From a virus, in IMG/VR virus record IMGVR_UViG_3300010885_046520, positions 1 to 64,000 of that record: 64,000 bases of DNA. The stretch is one strand, 5' to 3'. This document shows positions 53,319 to 61,527 of the stretch, in pieces; the stretch's first letter is position 1; each line of letters opens with the position of its first letter. Below the pieces are notes generated by a model. The model was not told the origin of the DNA. It did not search any database and saw only the letters and a program-made list of their open reading frames with translations. A program made the translations under genes and the position numbers.

Positions 53319-54458
53319 TTAGTAATCAGTGCCTGGAACTGGTAGAGCAAGAGGAGTGGCTTCGATAACATCACTGAATCCAAAAGGAGGATAAATACTA
53401 CCACTAGCAGTACCACCACTTATAGGTGCACTGTAGGTAAAATCACTATATGTTGTATAACTATAAGTGATTGTAGCATTACCACCATCAGTACCACCGC
53501 CATTAAAGTTGACTGACTTGAGCTTGTTCTTATTGCCAAGGTCAATACTCATTCCGTCGCAGAGAACAATCTTAATACTCTTATTGCTAAGAGCTTTAGG
53601 ATTAGAGCAAGCAATATTAGTTGAACCACTAACGCCAACCATGTCACCAGTATTAGCTGTAACTTCAATGTCTGTTGAAATTTCAACTGGGAACTTGATA
53701 TAACGATAGTAAGGTGTTCTACTACCTAATTCACGAATTTGTTCACGACCAAGATTCATACTAACTTTAACACTGTTAATCTTAATGCCCGCTGGAATAC
53801 CACCAGATTCTGAACCTTTGTCTAAGCTAACTTGACCATTACCAGTACCAGTAATACCAGTTGGAAGAATAGTACTACTAGCATTCCATAATCCACGACG
53901 CATGATACCAAGACCTGAATTATTCGGAGATGGAATATCCCAAGTTGGTGCTGATCCACCGCTAGTGGTGGGATAATTGGAAGAAACAGCCACATTTAAC
54001 CATGTTTTATCATTACTTACCAATGTAACTTCTTCTGTAAAATTACCATCCGTTGGGAAATTATATGTAACAGCTGATAGGTAAGAAGGTACGCATTCTA
54101 CTGCGGCGGTTGGAACACCTGTGGACTTGGTAACTGTATCAGGATAAAGTAGCATTTTAAGACCACAACGATTATTTGCCAAGTCAGCCAAACTGCCAGT
54201 ACCCATACTCATTTCATAAATAGTTGGCATACCATCTAATACTTTATTCAAAGTAATTTCAACTTCTGGAATTTCTTCATAATTGTCATATAAAGAAAGC
54301 TGACCAAGTTGATAAACTGGTTCTAGATTAAAGTTAGTTTGGATACCAACACTTTGCAAGCCTTGGATTGTATCATAATCAGGATTTTTAACTACCTTGG
54401 TGCCTGATGGACCAGCTAGCTGCACAGATTGACAAGCATAATAAATACGATTGGCCAT
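53319..54458 (-). CDS. Major tail tube protein
   Basis: The 379-residue protein starts RIYYACQSVQLAG and contains VGIQTNFNLEPVYQLGQLSLYDNYEEIPEVE, the strand pattern of a tail tube subunit (relates position to a reference axis, then 'PEVEITLNKVLDG'). The rest is beta-rich with Gly/Ser/Thr loops, including an added domain in the C-terminal half. It has a good SD (GGAGA). It stands before the chaperone-like genes and the tape measure, as in long-tailed phages. No sheath gene accompanies it here. Confidence 0.75.
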   Translation of the reverse strand: MANRIYYACQSVQLAGPSGTKVVKNPDYDTIQGLQSVGIQTNFNLEPVYQLGQLSLYDNYEEIPEVEITLNKVLDGMPTIYEMSMGTGSLADLANNRCGLKMLLYPDTVTKSTGVPTAAVECVPSYLSAVTYNFPTDGNFTEEVTLVSNDKTWLNVAVSSNYPTTSGGSAPTWDIPSPNNSGLGIMRRGLWNASSTILPTGITGTGNGQVSLDKGSESGGIPAGIKINSVKVSMNLGREQIRELGSRTPYYRYIKFPVEISTDIEVTANTGDMVGVSGSTNIACSNPKALSNKSIKIVLCDGMSIDLGNKNKLKSVNFNGGGTDGGNATITYSYTTYSDFTYSAPISGGTASGSIYPPFGFSDVIEATPLALPVPGTDY

Positions 54459-54480
54459 GAGAGTGTCTCCGTTAATTTGG

Positions 54481-55443
54481 CTAAATGATAACTTCGGTCG
54501 TTAACCTTAATGTACACCAATATAAATTTTTATTTCTGCTTTCCATATCTAAAATTGAGATGTCTTTTAAATAACATCTTTTCCATCTATATAATGGATT
54601 TAGCACTAAATCACAATAATTTTTACCAGTATTGTTGATAGAGCCCTGATAATTTAAGGGGTTTATCCCACTATTTATCACTTTTTGGATATCATATAAC
54701 CATAAAGTTTTTTGTTTTTGTAGTCGTATAATATCGGCTATTCTGTTTTTATCAGAAGAATTTTCTGCAAACACATGTAATAATATGTCTTGATTAACAG
54801 CAAAATCATGAGCACCCATTTGCCAGGGTTGAGAATAACTACTAGCAATAGGCTCGATAACTATGCAAGGCATTTGAATTCTATGATTAGATGATATTGA
54901 GTAATCACCCTTATCTTTTTGATTAATGGCTGGTGATGGACTATATGTCATACCTTGTAATTCTACCCAATAAGGATCAGTACTACTTTTGTATACTTGA
55001 CACCATCTATAAGAATATTCTAGTTTAACAACTGATGCAGCAGCTAAGGGCTTATCGAATACTACTTGTCCAAGAGGATAATTTATATGATAACCAACAG
55101 ACCCACTTCCTGTTGGAGATGGATAAAAATTAGTTCCAATACTAACTCCAGAAATGCGGGTGGGTTGGGTTCCATTAAAAGAAACTCCTGTCTCCCATAC
55201 CCAATCTTTTTTGGGGGTCTGCCATATCTGACCTTTATTAAAGCCGGGCTGTTCAGAAATTTTAAGTTCGTGAAATGATCCACCATACAATCCACTAGTG
55301 GGAATCTTTACATTAATAAAACCACCAATATTAAGAAATCCCCAATCTAGGAATGTCTTTAAGTTTTCTTCTAATTCATTCAGTAAAGTATTACCTCCTA
55401 ATGAAGTAATAGTATTGAATTTTGTATAGTCTTCACAACTCAT
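54481..55443 (-). CDS. Neck or tail-terminator-like structural protein, 320 aa
   Basis: It lies immediately before the tail tube gene, where tail terminator or completion proteins are encoded. The sequence is beta-rich with a conserved-looking centre (VKLEYSYRWCQVYKSS) and HDFAVNQDILLHVFAENSSDKNRIADII, which suggests a ring-forming alpha/beta domain as in terminator proteins. It overlaps the preceding gene by an ATGA. The role is inferred mostly from order. Confidence 0.55.
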   Translation of the reverse strand: MSCEDYTKFNTITSLGGNTLLNELEENLKTFLDWGFLNIGGFINVKIPTSGLYGGSFHELKISEQPGFNKGQIWQTPKKDWVWETGVSFNGTQPTRISGVSIGTNFYPSPTGSGSVGYHINYPLGQVVFDKPLAAASVVKLEYSYRWCQVYKSSTDPYWVELQGMTYSPSPAINQKDKGDYSISSNHRIQMPCIVIEPIASSYSQPWQMGAHDFAVNQDILLHVFAENSSDKNRIADIIRLQKQKTLWLYDIQKVINSGINPLNYQGSINNTGKNYCDLVLNPLYRWKRCYLKDISILDMESRNKNLYWCTLRLTTEVII

Positions 55444-56087
55444 ATGTTTTTCTCAATTTCTGTTTGTATCATGGTTGGAATTTTGTTATCATCTAATTTA
55501 TCTAAGGCTCTGGTTACCCAGTTATTAGTCGATGTTCCGGCAAATTCAGGAGGAACTCTCCAGTTTTCTTTTGCTGGTTTCATAATAGCTAAACCAGTTC
55601 TAGAATATGGGTTAGGACCAACCTGAACTGTATAGTTTTTAACAATAATTTTGCTACCGTATAGTAATAACCACTCTAACCACGGTAATACAGCTTTGCT
55701 TAAACCATCAAATACTAGAGCACTATCACTAGTTAAAACATCTTCATAATTAGACTTAATCATACTAATACTAAATCCACCCTTTAAGCCAGAACCATTC
55801 AGCGTAATTGGATTAACATCAATTATAACATTATTGGTCCATATATTGACTATTTCGTTGACTTTTTGAGCAGCTTCCGGTATACCGAATTCGTAGCGTA
55901 GTCTGCCTGATACTAAAGATTGATATTCTGGTTCAGATACTATAGCCTTATAAATTTCGGCTGGTATAGTTTTGGCTAGAACACCACGAGCTTTATAAAA
56001 AGCGGTCTGTAAATGGTCTTTGATGCTATCTAGAACCATCTGTTTAATTGCAGCATCAGATTCTAATAGTTTTAATGAGAATTGCAT
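55440..56087 (-). CDS. Tail completion/neck protein, HK97 gp10-like position, about 215 aa
   Basis: I chose the ATG at 56087 because it follows the upstream stop in a TAAAATG arrangement and has a GAGGG SD; an open frame begins earlier at 56138 inside the upstream gene. The product starts MQFSLKLLESDAAIKQMVLD and has a helical N-terminus, then a sheet with WLEWLLLYGSKIIVKNY and SRTGLAIM. Tail completion proteins of long-tailed phages have this size and place. Identity is inferred. Confidence 0.55.
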   Translation of the reverse strand: MQFSLKLLESDAAIKQMVLDSIKDHLQTAFYKARGVLAKTIPAEIYKAIVSEPEYQSLVSGRLRYEFGIPEAAQKVNEIVNIWTNNVIIDVNPITLNGSGLKGGFSISMIKSNYEDVLTSDSALVFDGLSKAVLPWLEWLLLYGSKIIVKNYTVQVGPNPYSRTGLAIMKPAKENWRVPPEFAGTSTNNWVTRALDKLDDNKIPTMIQTEIEKNI

Positions 56088-56088
56088 T

Positions 56089-56622
56089 TTAGGCCCTCGA
56101 CCACATTGTAACAATATATCTATTATCTCCAAAACCACATGGCTGTGGATCTCCAGCAGTCACATATGTATAGCCCCCATAATTAGCTATATTTTTATCT
56201 ATAGTGATATATTGAGCATTTTTAATTTTAGGAAGAAGGGAAATTGAGCATATGGTTTGAACCATGCCGTCCACTATGTTAACAGCATCTGCTTTAGTTG
56301 ACCAATTAAACCAATATTTACTATCAAATAGCACTGCTAAATATATAGTTTCTTCATTAGCTTGATCAATTAGTCCATATCCATTACAAACTGGACAAAT
56401 AGTATCCGTAGTAAAAGAAATGGGACCGGTGCCATTATATCTATTGGCTGATCTTATAGAAATTGGATCAAATATACAGTTATGACATGGCTTATTATTG
56501 GAAGAACCGTAGGATATAACACAGGGAACAGCAAGTCCCGTATTAGACAATAGTGAGTCTATGGCTTGATTGTATAAGTTTTTATAACCAGCAGATATTA
56601 AACCTTCAAAAGGATTAGCCAT
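56089..56622 (-). CDS. Zinc-binding neck protein (CxxC-CxxC), 177 aa
   Basis: The ATG at 56622 is preferred for its SD (AAGGATAATTAAT); the open frame extends upstream to 56673 without one. It starts MANPFEGLISAGYKNLYNQA. Two pairs, CHNC and CPVC, flank YNGTGPISF, a recurring zinc module in phage head-tail joining proteins of this position. The C-terminus is a small beta domain. It probably acts as adaptor or stopper between head and tail. Confidence 0.6.
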   Translation of the reverse strand: MANPFEGLISAGYKNLYNQAIDSLLSNTGLAVPCVISYGSSNNKPCHNCIFDPISIRSANRYNGTGPISFTTDTICPVCNGYGLIDQANEETIYLAVLFDSKYWFNWSTKADAVNIVDGMVQTICSISLLPKIKNAQYITIDKNIANYGGYTYVTAGDPQPCGFGDNRYIVTMWSRA

Positions 56623-56666
56623 ATTAATTATCCTTAGAGTAAAAATACTAATATAAAATACACATT

Positions 56667-57611
56667 TTACCAACTACTATGAGGAGAACGTCTCCAAGTA
56701 TTACTGCCCACACAAATATATAAATAGGATGAATCCCATACTATATCACCAGGATTTCCAGAAGAGGAGGATGAGGCTATCATTCTGTAGGGTATATTAG
56801 TAACTGATCTAGAAAAATCTACAATATCAGATAAATAATGTTTATGTCCGCTAATAGAATAATTACCAACAGGTTGCGGAATATAGTTTAATGCTCCACT
56901 AATATCTGTAAAAGATAAAGTAACAGTACCTGACCTAGCATTAAATGATGTTACTCCACTATTTCCTAATGAATCAATAGTGATAGTATTAGAAGAATTA
57001 TTATAGTATACATTAGTATATCCACTACCAACAATATTCAGTCTTTCATTGTTAGAATAATAAATAACTGGCGCAGTTCCGTCTCCTATGGTTAAATTAT
57101 GAATATGATTACTATAAGAATATGAACCAGTAGGTTGTTTAGCATCCAACAAACCTTGAAGGCCATCTACTTGATCAACTATATGATGATGACCATATAA
57201 GCTATAATCTCCAGAAACCTGTGGTACATAACCGAGCCTGCTAATGATATTTGGAGCAGTTAAGAAACCGGAACCAGATTTGGTATCTATCACTACGCTA
57301 CGAGCAGCATTGTTATATGATATAGTTGTATCACCTGAACCTACAACATTGAGATATTGTCCACTGGATAAATTAATAGCTACTCGTGGGTCTGCTCCAT
57401 CTGCTATGGATAGATAAATTTCTGGAAAATTGATAGTTACAGGAGGAATGTCTACATATGATAGACCAGACCAAGCAGTAACTCCGTCTCCAACTTTTAA
57501 GTATCTGGATTCGGTCTCATATCCTGGTTCTCCTAAAGCTAAGATGGGATTAACAGAAATCCATTCTCCACTAGGGGCTCTTCGTAGTCTAATTCTTCGA
57601 TAATCACTCAT
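56667..57611 (-). CDS. Fibre/appendage protein with Mtd-like N-terminal domain and HxH motifs
   Basis: Residues 4-52 (IRLRRAPSGEWISVNPILAL ... KVGDGVTAW) match the Mtd N-terminal domain that anchors phage appendages. Two copies of a module follow: YLNVVGSG/LNIVGSG with TIxID strands, and GHHH/NHIH/GHKH motifs. In other phages such HxH sites bind a metal on the three-fold axis of a fibre. The end (DIVWDSSYLYICVGSNTWRR) is a common fibre tip. It overlaps the LamG gene by ATGA. Confidence 0.72.
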   Translation of the reverse strand: MSDYRRIRLRRAPSGEWISVNPILALGEPGYETESRYLKVGDGVTAWSGLSYVDIPPVTINFPEIYLSIADGADPRVAINLSSGQYLNVVGSGDTTISYNNAARSVVIDTKSGSGFLTAPNIISRLGYVPQVSGDYSLYGHHHIVDQVDGLQGLLDAKQPTGSYSYSNHIHNLTIGDGTAPVIYYSNNERLNIVGSGYTNVYYNNSSNTITIDSLGNSGVTSFNARSGTVTLSFTDISGALNYIPQPVGNYSISGHKHYLSDIVDFSRSVTNIPYRMIASSSSSGNPGDIVWDSSYLYICVGSNTWRRSPHSSW

Positions 57612-60073
57612 AATTTTTTAACTCCGAAAATTAAACCAGTAACTTGTGGTACGAGCCAGTTTTCTTGTGTAATTGGATTTTGATTAACATAATATTGATA
57701 TGTTTTATAGCTTGTTTTATTAACGGTTTGTATGGGTCCAACCTCTACATAATCATCTATTTTAGTTTTGAATGGTGTGATCGATGGAGTAAAATTAGTA
57801 GGATAACGATTCACTCCAGAAGTTATTCTATATTCATCAATATATCCTCCTTTACCAATACTTAAATTTACATTAGTGATTTGAGCATTAGTATTAGTAT
57901 CTAAAATTGTAAAAATAGACCTAATAGTAGAACCATCAAAGGATGCTGTGTAGGGTGTGCTGAACGAACCTTGTGTTTCAGCTGGGTAAACAAAAGAAGT
58001 AACACTGCCACTATTGGATAGATAATAAGAACTACCTGCTTGACCATTAAGATAGCAAATAATATTATTAGTACTATTTCTTGTGATAGCAACGTGGTGC
58101 CAAACTCCTGTGCTCGCTATAGTAGGAAAAAATAATTGCCTTTGTACACTTGCTGATTGGAATAATCCGTCTCCATCATCGCTGGTTTTAAAATTAGATA
58201 CATATTGTATGCCGCTAGTATTAGCAGCAAATGAATAGGTCTGAAAACTCCAATATTGAATATTAGGATTTGGAGTTTTATCAAACAATGATATAGATGT
58301 AGTATTATTGGGAAAGTAAACCCAAGATTCTATAGTAAAAATAGATCCTGATGGGTCAGGATAATTCAAGTGTAGATAAGAATTTTGATTGGGGAAACTA
58401 ATACTACGACTACCGACTTTACTGGGAGAAGTGGTTGTTGTCACCGACCCAGTATAGCTAATATTATTACTAAATGTGGATGAGTCTGCAATAGGAGTAG
58501 ACTCTCCATGCAAGAGCAATGTTACGTTAGGCTCATAAGTATCAGTCTGTCCAGAATACATAACATTGATAAATTTAGTATCTAAATATTTTTTCCTAGC
58601 GCTATTATATACTTTCATTCCTCCGATAGCATCATTAAAACTACCTCTCCAAACAGAATCAGTATCAAAAGCATCCCAATAAATATTTGATTTATAGTTA
58701 GGTCCACTCATTTTTATAGCATCTATATTACCGCTAATAATAGCTGTCACATTATTACCATCAGCATCTGGAACTAAAAAAGCTCTTCTATGACTACTGT
58801 AGTCATAATATGTAGAATTAGATGGAGAACCATCATCGTTAAATGTTTTTGTAATAGAACGAACAGTAGGGTCTTTATACCATTTTAATAATCCATCAGA
58901 TGCTCCATAATTATCTACCAAACTACCACTAACTCCAGGATAGATAGACATAACTTTAGCAGAGCTTCCTATCCAATAGGATGGGGGTGGGTCGGCATTA
59001 TCCACTAAAACCAAGTCGTCTAGTAACCAAACTCTTCCTCTCATATAATACCAGGAATCTTTCCATAAATCCTCTCCTTGTATAGAAGAAGTTATTCCAT
59101 TCATAACGGAATTTGAATAAGTACGATTATAAAATCGTAAATTATTAAAATTAAAACCGCTTATTGGTAAACTCAGATCCCATGACTCTTTTAGAATATT
59201 AGGATTTGAATTGACTACCGGGATATTAATATCTTCTACATTTAGATATAATAGAGGAGGATTAACAGATTGATCTATAGAGAATTCTAAATGACACCAC
59301 CTACTAATCATAGCGCTAAATCCATCTCCTTTATTAGTGTCCGCAATTGTTAATATTTTATTAGTAGTAGAATCAAATACAGAAGATATTTGATAACGAT
59401 TGATCATTCCATAAATATTTAAATCAAAATAACCTACTGTTTGATCATTTTGTTGTATTTCTAAAGCTAGTGTCTCTTTCTTATTATTCAGTGTGCTGAG
59501 ATTATTCCCAGTAATTTTTACAACATTAACTGTTAAACAAGGAAGACTTCCACTATTAAAACTAAATAATGTATGTCTATGCGGATAAGTAGAATAATCG
59601 CTATGCTTAGATTCTAAACCAAGACATCTCATAGATAAGTATGAGATATTACCTGACGGAGAAGGGAATCCACTGGCCTGTAAATATGTTGGGGTTTCTA
59701 AATTATTAGTATCTTCTATTTGTATATTAGTAAATGCTAAAAATCCTGGGGGACTTCCAAAGCCAGGATATGAATTTTTAGTATAGTCTATGTTACCATA
59801 TGTACCATATAGAGCGGCCCTATTATCTGTGTATCTTCCACTGGGAACTAATCCATTAATAGAGGTTGGAGTAGAGTATCTATAGAGAAAACCTAATTTC
59901 TGTGGGTCAAGAGACCCTAAATAGGTAGCAGAAAGATTATCTTCTATGACATACGGAGAATATCCACCGAAAGCGTATTTAGGAAAACTTTTAAATTGAG
60001 TAGACCAATACTTTGAATCTAGCTCATTTAAGAGTACTCCTTTATCAAAGCCTTCGAAAAATAAAGTAGACAT
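57608..60073 (-). CDS. Appendage protein with LamG/concanavalin-like domain, 821 aa
   Basis: Residues about 545-800 form a LamG domain: ATG-to-glycan features include VTLLLHGE, then FTIESWVYF, GVWHHVAITRNS and GKGGYIDEYRI. These domains bind carbohydrates. The N-terminal half (LFFEGFDKG, then a long beta-rich region) also looks like a lectin-type sandwich. It has its own possible promoter and a strong SD (AGGAG). It probably recognises surface glycans or decorates the virion. Confidence 0.7.
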   Translation of the reverse strand: MSTLFFEGFDKGVLLNELDSKYWSTQFKSFPKYAFGGYSPYVIEDNLSATYLGSLDPQKLGFLYRYSTPTSINGLVPSGRYTDNRAALYGTYGNIDYTKNSYPGFGSPPGFLAFTNIQIEDTNNLETPTYLQASGFPSPSGNISYLSMRCLGLESKHSDYSTYPHRHTLFSFNSGSLPCLTVNVVKITGNNLSTLNNKKETLALEIQQNDQTVGYFDLNIYGMINRYQISSVFDSTTNKILTIADTNKGDGFSAMISRWCHLEFSIDQSVNPPLLYLNVEDINIPVVNSNPNILKESWDLSLPISGFNFNNLRFYNRTYSNSVMNGITSSIQGEDLWKDSWYYMRGRVWLLDDLVLVDNADPPPSYWIGSSAKVMSIYPGVSGSLVDNYGASDGLLKWYKDPTVRSITKTFNDDGSPSNSTYYDYSSHRRAFLVPDADGNNVTAIISGNIDAIKMSGPNYKSNIYWDAFDTDSVWRGSFNDAIGGMKVYNSARKKYLDTKFINVMYSGQTDTYEPNVTLLLHGESTPIADSSTFSNNISYTGSVTTTTSPSKVGSRSISFPNQNSYLHLNYPDPSGSIFTIESWVYFPNNTTSISLFDKTPNPNIQYWSFQTYSFAANTSGIQYVSNFKTSDDGDGLFQSASVQRQLFFPTIASTGVWHHVAITRNSTNNIICYLNGQAGSSYYLSNSGSVTSFVYPAETQGSFSTPYTASFDGSTIRSIFTILDTNTNAQITNVNLSIGKGGYIDEYRITSGVNRYPTNFTPSITPFKTKIDDYVEVGPIQTVNKTSYKTYQYYVNQNPITQENWLVPQVTGLIFGVKKL

Positions 60074-60112
60074 AGCATCTCCTAGACCAGAATTATATTA
60101 TTAAATGTTGTC

Positions 60113-60140
60113 ATTATAGTGGCTAATATAGTCCTGTAAG
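60113..60140 (-). promoter_or_regulatory. Possible sigma70-type promoter ahead of the LamG gene
   Basis: On the - strand, CTTACA and a perfect TATAAT are separated by 16 bases in an 80-base gap between genes, with the ATG about 40 bases further on. The -35 box matches at four of six positions. It would let the LamG, Mtd-like and neck genes be transcribed separately. Confidence 0.4.
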
Positions 60141-60153
60141 TTAATACACCGGT

Positions 60154-60345
60154 TTAAACGATTGAAATCTGTAAGTCGCATGGTAAATCATATAATAAAA
60201 CTTCGACAGAAACATAAGAAATTAAAACTGTCTCATTAGGAGCATTGTAGGTTAATAGATCATTAGACATATAAGAACAGTATATCCTATAAATTTCTCT
60301 GTCTTGATATGATAAAGGATATCCAAAAAATGGAGGTAGTATCAT
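60154..60345 (-). CDS. Small hypothetical protein, 63 aa
   Basis: The ATG has a clear SD (AGGAGA, 5-6 bases upstream) and lies 12 bases after the collagen-like gene, so it is very likely a gene. The product starts MILPPFFGYPLSYQDREIYR and is rich in Tyr, Leu and Ile, with a beta-rich second half. No family is recognised. It may be a minor virion part or a chaperone of the neighbouring fibres. Confidence 0.55.
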   Translation of the reverse strand: MILPPFFGYPLSYQDREIYRIYCSYMSNDLLTYNAPNETVLISYVSVEVLLYDLPCDLQISIV

Positions 60346-60357
60346 GAATTTCTCCTA

Positions 60358-61512
60358 TTATTCTGGACCGCCATTTGCGTCGGTGGTGTCTCCAGATAGT
60401 ATAATAGTATTATCTCCAGCCTTTACTAATGTTGCAACAGAGAATTGTCCTACTAGTTTAGAATGACCCAACCTATTTGACAATCCATTACCAGATAATC
60501 TTACTTGACCAGAACCCAGCTGAGAAATCAAACAATTAAATCCTAATGATAAACTATCACTAAATTGCACATTTATGGCACGAATATTGTTTGTGAAAGT
60601 TAAAACTTTACCGTTATCAGACTGTACTATAGTATAACCAGAAGTTGAAATATTCTGCAAAGATGCCGAGAACCTATTTAATTCTCCATCTCCTAAAGAT
60701 TGAGTTCCTGTGAAACTATTGCCACCATTTAGTTTAGCAAAAAGACCTGATGATAGAGTTGATATGTCTCCCAAACCAAGAGTATTTCGTTGAGCAGCTG
60801 CTGAGGCATCATTAATTAAAACTTTACCAGCATCGGTAATAGATATGGTTCCGTATTTATCTACTCCTGTGCCACAGATCAATTTATTTTGAATGATGGG
60901 AAGATTACTGAGTTCAGCTAGCCTGTTATTGTATGCTTGTACGTTTGTTCCAATTGTTAGTCCACTAACAGATATAGTTAGAACATTGAGATCTTGATCA
61001 GCATAGCTTAATTGGATATAGTTTCCGGGCTGTAGTAGATTAGCTACTCTATCATCCACTGATTCATTAAAATTATCAATGTCGCTGGGATTGTGATGAT
61101 GTCCAAGCGGAGAATATTGTGAGCTAAGACTGTCTGATGAAATATTAATAGTTTTAGTATTGGGGACAAATGAAACAACAGTTCCTCCAGACCCAACAAT
61201 ATTTAAAGTCTCATTTTCTCGAATAGTAATATTACCGACATTTAATTTGGTTAGTCCGGTACCCGGAGGCCCCTCCAAACCTGATGGTCCGATTGGACCG
61301 ATTGGCCCCGATGGACCAACTTCACCCTGCAAACCGCTAGGCCCCGTTAATCCAGTTAAACCTCTTTCAACATAAACAACACTAACAGTATTATCAAAAC
61401 CATCTATAATATTCAAATTTGTGGTAATAACACCAGGACTATCAGCTTGGTCAGTAGACTGATTAATTATCAAAACTTTTTGAGATGGTGGTGTGATGTT
61501 AACAGTAGCCAT
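60358..61512 (-). CDS. Collagen-like fibre protein, 384 aa
   Basis: After about 50 residues of beta-rich N-terminus, a run of twelve Gly-X-Y triplets begins (GLTGLTGPSGLQGEVGPSG...), typical of phage fibre shafts that form triple helices. Then comes ETLNIVGSGGTVVSF, the same beta module as in the Mtd-like fibre, and GHHHNPSDI, an HxH site. The C-terminal 200 residues are beta-rich (SGLFAKLNGGNSFTGTQ) and probably form the tip. The SD AAGGATAG matches other late genes. Confidence 0.75.
   Translation of the reverse strand: MATVNITPPSQKVLIINQSTDQADSPGVITTNLNIIDGFDNTVSVVYVERGLTGLTGPSGLQGEVGPSGPIGPIGPSGLEGPPGTGLTKLNVGNITIRENETLNIVGSGGTVVSFVPNTKTINISSDSLSSQYSPLGHHHNPSDIDNFNESVDDRVANLLQPGNYIQLSYADQDLNVLTISVSGLTIGTNVQAYNNRLAELSNLPIIQNKLICGTGVDKYGTISITDAGKVLINDASAAAQRNTLGLGDISTLSSGLFAKLNGGNSFTGTQSLGDGELNRFSASLQNISTSGYTIVQSDNGKVLTFTNNIRAINVQFSDSLSLGFNCLISQLGSGQVRLSGNGLSNRLGHSKLVGQFSVATLVKAGDNTIILSGDTTDANGGPE
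61254..61366 (-). repeat. Gly-X-Y collagen-like repeat, 12 triplets
   Basis: The encoded triplets are GLT, GLT, GPS, GLQ, GEV, GPS, GPI, GPI, GPS, GLE, GPP, GTG. The region is notably more GC-rich than its surroundings. Confidence 0.85.
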
Positions 61513-61527
61513 AATTAAATACTATCC

